This document shows positions 6,526 to 12,957 of a stretch of 21,035 nucleotides of DNA, piece by piece. Origin of the DNA: JAHRAH01 sp051009015. Lineage in GTDB: Bacteria; Pseudomonadota; Gammaproteobacteria; Tethybacterales; Persebacteraceae. Each line of letters begins with the position of its first letter. The stretch's first letter is position 1. The notes beneath the pieces were generated by a model. That model was given only the letters and a program-made list of their open reading frames with translations, did not search any database and was not told the DNA's origin. The position numbers and the translations under genes were made by a program. The DNA lies in contig JBPCWZ010000139.1 of the NCBI GenBank assembly GCA_051009015.1, positions 1 through 21,035 of the forward strand, read 5' to 3'.

Positions 6526-8144
6526 TATCCCGCCCCCCCTTGCTGTTCCTGCTCTTCCGCGCGCGGGTCAAACGAAGGCGGAAAATCCTCGCCATCCCGC
6601 CATATGATGCGCAGTATAAACTCCCGCTCCAACTCGGTATCCTCGTCCAGCAAAGTGTTCAACTGCTCCGGCGGCATCTCCCGCTCTTCAATGAAGACAT
6701 CACCCCGCTTGTCAAACGATTCCACAAATTGCCGCGTATTCTCAAACACTTGCCGCTGCGTGCCGCCCTGTGCCGCGCCTTGCACTTCCAGTATCTGATA
6801 GAAATCGCCGCCGCTGATAACTTGCACGCCGTCGCTCGGCGGGGCGACGGCTTCCGGCGATACATACCACTTCACGTTATTAACGGAAATAATATCGGCG
6901 TTTTGCGCCAGCGCGCCGGACAAGTAATAAAGCAGGCGGGTCGGCGTCAGCCCTTGGGCTTCAATCATGTCAAAAGTCGTCGCCACGGCGCGGACATTTT
7001 CCCCGGTCGACGGCTTGTCGCCAAGAGATTGAACATCGCTCTGATAGCCGGTTTTTTCCTCGTTGAGCGTGCGCTCCGTCTCTTCGTTTTCGGCGACATA
7101 ACTGAAAAACCCTTCGCTGAAAGTTATTCCCGCATTGGCATATGCGTATGCGCCGTAAAGGCAAAATAGAACCATCGCCGTCCGCGCTCCGATTTGAATC
7201 CAGTAATGCATGATCTGCCGCTGCGGCGCCAACTGGCGGAAAACAATGCGCCTGCACAGCGCATTCACATGCAAAGAACTGTCGCGCCCCGTCTCCGTCA
7301 GCGGTTTTTTGATGCCCGCCTGCTCGTAAAGCGCCTCGGCGGAATGAAAGCGGTATTCCAAACGCCCGGCACTTGGCAATGCCTGCGCAAGCGGTCCCGT
7401 CATGCTGCCGGGGCAAATGCAATCCACCGTCAGCCTGCCTTCCATAAAAGCGCGCATCGTATTAAGATACTGCATGGTGCGCTCCAATTCTTTCTTTATC
7501 GTCGCCGCCAAAGCCGCAGCATCGGAGCCGGAGGAAACTTTGGCGATGCGACTAAACCGCAACTTGTGCGCGGCAAAAAAGGTCAGACGCACCGTATCAT
7601 TCTCGTGGAATGTAATGAGAACGGAATCCTGCCTCGTCTTCGGCAGCATCGGGCGCAGAAAGGATGCGACATGCGGCATCCCGTGAACGCCGGTCACATA
7701 GCGAACGCCGTCTTTGGCGATGGCGGCAAGCCACGGGTCAATCTTGCTCGCCGCCAAAAGGCCGAAAAACAAAACGATATCCTCGCGCTTGCCGCGCTCC
7801 TCGCGCCCTTGCAATTCCGACAGAAAAAACGAACTGCCGCGAAACAACGAGCGCATGCGCCGGTTGTGAAAGCCCGCTTTGGCAGTGCCCGTCAGGTGCG
7901 GGACATGCTCGCTACGGTAATCCTCGCCGATGATATTGGCGATAACAAAAAACCCTTTGTTGCGGTAGGGGTTCTCGACAAGGTGCTGACCGAAAAGCGC
8001 AACGCCCTTGTCGTCGTTGGGGAATGCCGCGACCTGACGCAACTCGCCGCCTTTCCAGACGACAAGCGAAACCTCGTCATCGCTGATAATCAAGCCCGGA
8101 CGCTCGCCGAAGACAAGAAAAGAGGGTAACTGCTGTGCAAACAT
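6525..8144 (-). CDS. GspL/MshI-like protein: degenerate actin-like domain plus PilN-like periplasmic domain
   Basis: 539 residues. The N-terminal ~300 residues have an alternating beta/alpha pattern compatible with the actin-like fold of PilM, MshI and the GspL cytoplasmic domain. I do not see clear nucleotide-binding signatures. A single membrane helix lies at about 315-337 (IQIGARTAMVLFCLYGAYAYA). It is followed by a helical region and a PilN-like periplasmic segment (TRLLYYLSGALAQNADIISVNNVKWYV). The C-terminus is acidic and Gln-rich and ends in a Gly codon run (GGAG) made by a G7 tract at 6533-6539. In such machines the cytoplasmic domain docks the assembly ATPase and the periplasmic part pairs with PilO/GspM. 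It starts four bases after the platform gene with a weak SD. Family assignment is from architecture and neighbours. Confidence 0.65.
   Translation of the reverse strand: MFAQQLPSFLVFGERPGLIISDDEVSLVVWKGGELRQVAAFPNDDKGVALFGQHLVENPYRNKGFFVIANIIGEDYRSEHVPHLTGTAKAGFHNRRMRSLFRGSSFFLSELQGREERGKREDIVLFFGLLAASKIDPWLAAIAKDGVRYVTGVHGMPHVASFLRPMLPKTRQDSVLITFHENDTVRLTFFAAHKLRFSRIAKVSSGSDAAALAATIKKELERTMQYLNTMRAFMEGRLTVDCICPGSMTGPLAQALPSAGRLEYRFHSAEALYEQAGIKKPLTETGRDSSLHVNALCRRIVFRQLAPQRQIMHYWIQIGARTAMVLFCLYGAYAYANAGITFSEGFFSYVAENEETERTLNEEKTGYQSDVQSLGDKPSTGENVRAVATTFDMIEAQGLTPTRLLYYLSGALAQNADIISVNNVKWYVSPEAVAPPSDGVQVISGGDFYQILEVQGAAQGGTQRQVFENTRQFVESFDKRGDVFIEEREMPPEQLNTLLDEDTELEREFILRIIWRDGEDFPPSFDPRAEEQEQQGGAG
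6533..6539 (-). repeat. G7 homopolymer at the 3' end of the GspL/MshI-like gene
   Basis: Seven C on the plus strand (G on the coding strand), reading CAA GGG GGG GCG GGA TAA. One extra G gives GGG GGG GGC GGG ATA ATG, which runs in frame into the next gene. See the findings. Confidence 0.6.
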
Positions 8145-8148
8145 AACT

Positions 8149-9357
8149 CTAACTCACTTTGGAGATCGCATCATACAAGGGGCTGTAAATGGCAACGACA
8201 ACCCATATCAGGAGGCCCGCCAAAACCGCCATCGTCAAAGATGTAATCGCGCCTTGCACGATTTCAATCGATTCGTTGGTATCCCGGTCGTAATAACTTT
8301 TGATTTGCAGCATCGCCTGATCCACGCCGCCAGTCGCCTCGCCCAGACGAACCATGCGCAACACCAAAGGCGGAAACAAACCCGACTCGCGAAAGGAATC
8401 CGATATCGCCGTGCCGTTGGCGATATTGACGATAACATCGTCCAAACCGCGGGAAATGTATTTGTTACCGAGCGCTCCTTTGGCTATGTTCAAGCCGTCA
8501 ACAACGCCAACGCCCGCGCCGTATAGCAAACCGAAAACGGAGGTAAAACGCGACAGCAACAACTTCTCGCGCATGCCGCCAAGTATGGGCATGCGCACGC
8601 TGGTTTTGTCAAAATAATAATCCGCATCCGGAATCGTCCTCAGTGCCACGACACCCCCCACCCAGGTGAAGATAACTATCAGTATGATGACATACCACTG
8701 ATTGACGATAAAGTCCGAAGTGGCGATGAGCGCCTCGGTGTAAAACGGTAGCGACTTGCTGCCGAGTGCCTTGAGCACCTTGGTCATCGGCGGCACCACC
8801 CAAGACATCAGCAGACCGGTGGCGATGAAAATAACCGTAAACGCGACCATCGGGTAGCGCAACACTTTCTTGATCTTGCGGATGACATCGTCCTGCCACC
8901 TGATGCTTTCGCCAAGGCTGTTAAGGACCTTGTCCAGTTCGCCCGAAAACTCGCCCGCCTCTATTAAACTGACGAAAATGCCGTCAAAGTGCTTCGGGTG
9001 CCGCCGCAACGCATTCGACAGGGAAGAGCCGGATTCCACATCCCGAATCACGGTGCCGATGACAGCGCGCAGTGTCGGATTGGTTACCGAATCGCGCACA
9101 TCCGCAAGCCCTTCCAGCAACGGCACCCCCCCGGCGATAAGGCGCTCGGTGTAAAAGCAAAACTGCGCCAACTCATCGCGGGTGATGCCCGGCTGGAAAA
9201 TCTTGGAAATAAAACCTTCGCCGGCCTCTTTGGCGTCAATCAGTTCAAAGCCCTGCCGGGTCATGTTCTGCTCGACATCCTCGTAGCTGCCGGCATCCAT
9301 CCGGCCGCTGATCATCTTCCCCGCCTGGTCTATTGCGCGGTATTTGAAGTTAGCCAT
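8149..9357 (-). CDS. Inner-membrane platform protein of the GspF/PilC/MshG family
   Basis: 402 residues, normal for the family. The platform connects the cytoplasmic motor ATPase to pilin insertion or extraction. Two GspF repeats are visible: residues ~60-190 (RDELAQFCFYTERLIAGGVPLLEGL, SLIEAGEFSGELDKVL) and ~260-395 (LLLSRFTSVFGLLYGAGVGVVDGL, MVRLGEATGGVDQAM). Membrane helices are at about 168-189, 220-240 and 372-394. The N-terminus (MANFKYRAIDQAGKMISG) is the usual family start, so the ATG at 9357 is secure. The SD is poor, and an extended -10-like TATAAT lies just upstream, inside the end of gspE. A G7 tract sits at 9126-9132. The pilus-versus-secretion assignment (MshG or GspF) depends on context. 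Confidence 0.9.
   Translation of the reverse strand: MANFKYRAIDQAGKMISGRMDAGSYEDVEQNMTRQGFELIDAKEAGEGFISKIFQPGITRDELAQFCFYTERLIAGGVPLLEGLADVRDSVTNPTLRAVIGTVIRDVESGSSLSNALRRHPKHFDGIFVSLIEAGEFSGELDKVLNSLGESIRWQDDVIRKIKKVLRYPMVAFTVIFIATGLLMSWVVPPMTKVLKALGSKSLPFYTEALIATSDFIVNQWYVIILIVIFTWVGGVVALRTIPDADYYFDKTSVRMPILGGMREKLLLSRFTSVFGLLYGAGVGVVDGLNIAKGALGNKYISRGLDDVIVNIANGTAISDSFRESGLFPPLVLRMVRLGEATGGVDQAMLQIKSYYDRDTNESIEIVQGAITSLTMAVLAGLLIWVVVAIYSPLYDAISKVS
9126..9132 (-). repeat. G7 homopolymer within the platform-protein gene
   Basis: Coding strand GCC GGG GGG GTG at the AGGVP segment of the first GspF repeat. A one-base length change would truncate the protein early. Confidence 0.55.
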
Positions 9358-9363
9358 TTGTCT

Positions 9364-9394
9364 ATTATACCACCGGTGCCAAAAACGAAGTCAA
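9364..9394 (-). promoter_or_regulatory. Possible internal extended -10 promoter before the platform gene
   Basis: On the minus strand TTGACT (9389-9394), a 19-base spacer, then TG-G-TATAAT (TATAAT at 9364-9369). The spacer is long, but the -10 is perfect and has the extended TGn. Transcription would begin almost at the ATG (9357), giving a near-leaderless mRNA. Pure sequence inference. Confidence 0.3.
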
Positions 9395-11182
9395 ATCCAC
9401 AACCCGCGCGATCTCGTCCAATGTCGTATCGCCGAGCACGACTTTTTCCGCGCCGCTTTCGGCCATGGATACGAAAGCGTTTGTCTCCACCGCTTTGGCA
9501 AGCACATCGCGCACGGTCGCGCCGCCGGCGACCAAATCGTCCAAATCCTCGTTGAAGCGCAACAACTCAATAACGGCAACCCGCCCGCGGTAGCCGCGGT
9601 GTTCGCAATCGGCGCAACCGACCGGATCATACATAACAGCCCCTTCCAGCAAACTCTTGTCGGCGATCGCCTGCGGCAAAATCAACTGCTCCTGCTCGTT
9701 CATCTCGCGCCGCTCGGCTTTGCAACTGGGGCACAACCGGCGCACCAAACGCTGGGCGACAATGCCGCTGACATTTGTCGCCAGCACTGCCGGCGCTACG
9801 CCCATGTCGGTCAGGCGCGCGATAACGCCGATGGCGCTGTTGGTATGCAAAGTTGTCAAAACCATGTGCCCGGTCATCGCGGCGCGAAAAGACAAGATCG
9901 CCACTTCGCTCTCGCGCACCTCGCCGATAAGCATAATGTCCGGATCCTGCCGCAACAGCGATTTGATGCCCTGCGCCCAATCCATCTTGGAACTTTCGCC
10001 GACCATGGACTGGCGAATCATCGGCAGGGGATATTCCACCGGATCTTCCAGAGTCATAATATTGACCGTCTCTTTGTTGAGATGGCGGATAATGGCATAA
10101 AGCGTCGTCGTTTTGCCGCTGCCGGTGGGGCCGGTTACCATTATCACCCCCGCCGGACGCTTCATCATCAGGCGCAAAAGATCAATGGATTTTTCGTTCA
10201 ACCCCAGTTTCGCAATATCGGCGACGCCGCCTTGCGGGTCGGACAGGCGCAAGACAAAGTTCTCGCCGTAAGTGCACGGCTGGCAGGCAACGCGAAAATC
10301 CACATTGCGCCCGTAGACCGTAAAGCGGATGCGCCCGTCCTGCGGCAGGCGGCTTTCGGCGATATTCATGTCCGACAGGACTTTCAGCCGCACCGCCATG
10401 CTCTGCCAATAACTGCGGTGCAAACTGCGGATTTGCTGCATCACGCCGTCAATCCGATAGCGCACGCGCAAAAAACTCTCCTCCGGCTCAAAGTGAATAT
10501 CGGATGCGCCGCGCTTGACGGCGTCATTGAGAAACCCGTTAACCAGCCGCACAACCGGATTGACCGCCCCCCCCTGCTGCAGGGCTTTGGGATCAGTGCT
10601 GACTTCCTCTTCCTCAATCTCGCGCAGGATGCCCTCAATGGTCAACTCCAGCCCGTAATATTCGTCAACCGTGCGCGTTATCTCCGATTCCTCGGCGACC
10701 ACCACTTCCACTTCTATCTCGCCGCCCAAAAAGGCGCGGATTTGGTCAATGCGGATGAAATCGTTGGGGTTTGCCACCGCGATTTGAACCCGCTGCTGCT
10801 CCGGGTCAAAAGACACCGGGAAGACATTGTATTGTTTGGCGACATCCAGCGGAATGCGCGCCAAAACATCCGGGTCAATCGTTATGTTGCTGAGGTCAAT
10901 GACCTTCGCATCGCCGACTTCCGAAAGCGCATCGCGAATCGTCGCCTCGGTAACAAAACCGAGCCGCACCAAAATGCGCCCTATCTGCTCGCGCGAGCCC
11001 TCCTGCTCCAGCAAAGCGATGCGAAGTTGATCCTCGCTGAGAATGCCTTTCTCAAAAAGCATCTCGCCGAGCGGGCGCGACTCTTGCTGGGTGGCTTCCG
11101 CCGTCATTTCTTCCGCCGGCGCCTCGCCCGCGACCGCCGCGACTTCGGCAACGCCGGTTTCGTCAACTCTGTCTTCGGTCAT
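9365..11182 (-). CDS. Assembly ATPase of the GspE/PilB/MshE family
   Basis: 605 residues. A hexameric motor that powers pilin polymerisation or pseudopilus extension. After an acidic N-terminus come the MshEN/T2SSE-N-like region (residues ~36-175, LGEMLFEKGILSEDQLRIAL), the N2 domain (SDIHFEP, LRVRYRIDG) and the ATPase core. The core has Walker A GPTGSGKTT (351-359), Asp box TLEDPVEY (about 378-385), Walker B DPDIMLIGEVRE (413-424) and His box LTTLHTNS. The zinc tetracysteine motif is intact (Cys484, 487, 523, 526). The Walker B segment ends GEVRE where GEIRD is usual. The ATG at 11182 has an SD (GGAG) six to eight bases upstream. A G8 tract lies at 10567-10574 (codons for Gln-Gly-Gly-Ala, about 203-206). 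The stop is seven bases before the platform gene. Confidence 0.93.
   Translation of the reverse strand: MTEDRVDETGVAEVAAVAGEAPAEEMTAEATQQESRPLGEMLFEKGILSEDQLRIALLEQEGSREQIGRILVRLGFVTEATIRDALSEVGDAKVIDLSNITIDPDVLARIPLDVAKQYNVFPVSFDPEQQRVQIAVANPNDFIRIDQIRAFLGGEIEVEVVVAEESEITRTVDEYYGLELTIEGILREIEEEEVSTDPKALQQGGAVNPVVRLVNGFLNDAVKRGASDIHFEPEESFLRVRYRIDGVMQQIRSLHRSYWQSMAVRLKVLSDMNIAESRLPQDGRIRFTVYGRNVDFRVACQPCTYGENFVLRLSDPQGGVADIAKLGLNEKSIDLLRLMMKRPAGVIMVTGPTGSGKTTTLYAIIRHLNKETVNIMTLEDPVEYPLPMIRQSMVGESSKMDWAQGIKSLLRQDPDIMLIGEVRESEVAILSFRAAMTGHMVLTTLHTNSAIGVIARLTDMGVAPAVLATNVSGIVAQRLVRRLCPSCKAERREMNEQEQLILPQAIADKSLLEGAVMYDPVGCADCEHRGYRGRVAVIELLRFNEDLDDLVAGGATVRDVLAKAVETNAFVSMAESGAEKVVLGDTTLDEIARVVDLTSFLAPVV
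10567..10574 (-). repeat. G8 homopolymer within the assembly ATPase gene
   Basis: Coding strand CAG GGG GGG GCG at residues ~203-206, in the linker before the N2 domain. It is the longest G run in the window. A slip would remove the whole motor core. Confidence 0.6.
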
Positions 11183-11201
11183 CTTTTTCTCCGGTTATGC
11201 A

Positions 11202-12911
11202 TCAGGCGTCAAGGACGGCGATGCGTGATCTGACTTCATCGGCGTCAAAGCCGGCGGTTGCCGCCCCCTGCGCCATCTGCAGCGCTTGCCGGTAATAGCG
11301 CACTGCGAGTTCCGGCTTGCGCAAATATTCCAATGCCACCGCCAGATTATAGGCATAATCCGGGTTTTTCTCCCGCGACAGGGCATCGCCAAAGGCATCG
11401 CGCGCTTCGTGCCAGCGCGATGATGCGGCATACACATTGCCAAGGGCAAAATACAAGCGTCCGTCAGTTGGCGGCGTTTTGCCCAGCAAATTTTTCAGCA
11501 ACCGCTCAACTTCCACGGGATTGATGCCGCCCAGGTTGGAAAGTTCGGCAACGGCAAACGGGTCATCGGGAAAATGTTCCAGTATCCGGACATAAAAATC
11601 CGCCGCCGATTGATAGCGGCGCAACGCTGTCTCCGCCAGTGCACTGCCGCGAAGCGCCTGCAGATTGGCGGGAGCATCGCTCAAAACCTCTCCATAAACC
11701 CGCCCCGCCCGTTCATAACGCCCGGCGGCATACAAATCCGCCGCTTGCGACAACTTGGCGGCGCGGCGCACCGCCTGCCGGGAAGATTGAATTTCGGCGC
11801 GATTGGCGACTTTGGCGACATTATCGGCGCGCACGGATATGTTGTCATCCGGCACATCGGCGTTTTCTATGTCCAGCACCGCTTCCACGCCTATCGGCTC
11901 CGATGCGGCAATGACGGCGATACTGCGCTCTTCTTCCTCCGCCGCTTCGCGTTCTTCGCGCTCTATCAAACTCCACTCTTCGTCGCTGTATGCGACATCC
12001 GGCACGACCTCATAATCGGCAATGGCATCTTCGCCGCTGACGGTAAGGACGACGGAATCATCCACCTGCGGCAAATTAGTCGCGATAACCTGCGCTTGCA
12101 CATCAACCGCCGGACTCGGCAGTGCGGTGACCGCATTCTCTCCCCCCGAAGCCGCAACTTCTTGCGAGGTTTGCCTGTTGCCAAAACTCACGCCGATATC
12201 AAGCGAGGAAAAGAGAGTGGAATAAGCGTAAAAACCGCCAACGATGACGACAAGGACACCGGCAATGGTGCCGAGTATCTTCGGCATTTTGCTGCCGCTG
12301 TCGCCTGCTTGCGCGCTCAGAACGCGCGCCGCCGAAGCAATTCCGCCGCGCGCCCTGTCGCCGGCGGCGCGCAAACCTGCGGGCAAATCTCTGGCTCTGG
12401 GTTTGACTTGCGGTCCTTTGCCGACGGCATCGGCATAAGCAGTTGCCGCAGTTTCAAGGTGCACATCCGCCGTTGGCGGCGGTGCCGCAGGCGCGCTTGC
12501 CGGGGCGGATGCCGGAGTTGCCTGCGGTTTGACGCCCGCAGGGGCGGGAGTTGCGGCGAGGGCTGGAGTTGCGGCGGGGGCTGGAGTCGCAACCGGCGGC
12601 GCACTTTTTAATGCTACGGGGGCGGGTGCGGCGGGTGCCGGTTTGGCAAGAGTCGGCGCGGGCGAAGCGGGTGTTTGTGCGCTTGTTTGTATTCCGGCGC
12701 TGACGGGAGCGGGTGCGGGTTGTGCGGGAGTCGCCGGTTGTGCGGCGGGAGTTGCCGGGGCGGGCGCAGTTGCGGGCGCGGGCGGCTTTAAGCCGGCGAC
12801 ATCGGCACTCGCGGGCGCGCCTTCCGGCTGCGATGCCGCCGACTTGTCGGCGGTATCATCGGCGGCTTTTTGCTCACTCGCCTGATTGAGTTTTTTGAGA
12901 AGCAAACTCAC
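11202..12911 (-). CDS. MshN-like membrane protein with Ala/Pro linker and TPR domain
   Basis: 569 residues from a GTG start. The N-terminus MSLLLKKLNQAS resembles the short cytoplasmic helix (MSLLxxxLxxA) of proteins in pilus and GspL-linked loci. Residues ~28-150 are an Ala/Pro-rich low-complexity linker of near-repeats (ATPAPAATPAL). One membrane helix lies at about 211-230 (ILGTIAGVLVVIVGGFYAY). The periplasmic part has an acidic Glu-rich stretch (~310-325) and then TPR repeats (~380-565), for example ADLYAAGRYERAGRVYGEVL and AYNLAVALEYLRKPELAVRYYRQAL. A TonB-like layout (cytoplasmic tip, Pro-rich tether, periplasmic scaffold) suggests that it organises the secretin or alignment complex. 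The SD before GTG is weak (GGGAT), and it lies 46 bases after the secretin stop. MshN is named by position and TPR content. Confidence 0.75.
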   Translation of the reverse strand: MSLLLKKLNQASEQKAADDTADKSAASQPEGAPASADVAGLKPPAPATAPAPATPAAQPATPAQPAPAPVSAGIQTSAQTPASPAPTLAKPAPAAPAPVALKSAPPVATPAPAATPALAATPAPAGVKPQATPASAPASAPAAPPPTADVHLETAATAYADAVGKGPQVKPRARDLPAGLRAAGDRARGGIASAARVLSAQAGDSGSKMPKILGTIAGVLVVIVGGFYAYSTLFSSLDIGVSFGNRQTSQEVAASGGENAVTALPSPAVDVQAQVIATNLPQVDDSVVLTVSGEDAIADYEVVPDVAYSDEEWSLIEREEREAAEEEERSIAVIAASEPIGVEAVLDIENADVPDDNISVRADNVAKVANRAEIQSSRQAVRRAAKLSQAADLYAAGRYERAGRVYGEVLSDAPANLQALRGSALAETALRRYQSAADFYVRILEHFPDDPFAVAELSNLGGINPVEVERLLKNLLGKTPPTDGRLYFALGNVYAASSRWHEARDAFGDALSREKNPDYAYNLAVALEYLRKPELAVRYYRQALQMAQGAATAGFDADEVRSRIAVLDA

Positions 12912-12957
12912 AATGGCATCCCGTGCTCAGCCGCAGTTCTTTCAACCCGGCTTGTCA

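Noticed and set aside
9344..11233. 629-residue open frame on the plus strand opposite the assembly ATPase gene
   Set aside because: It is a shadow of the ATPase gene: the minus strand has all motor motifs, while this frame is rich in His, Gln and Arg with no recognisable domain. High GC at codon position 3 opens antisense frames.
11574..12885. Plus-strand frames opposite the TPR protein, including a Gly/Ala-rich 118-residue frame
   Set aside because: The Gly/Ala-rich frame is the complement of the Ala/Pro linker. The minus strand has an N-terminal motif, membrane helix and TPRs.
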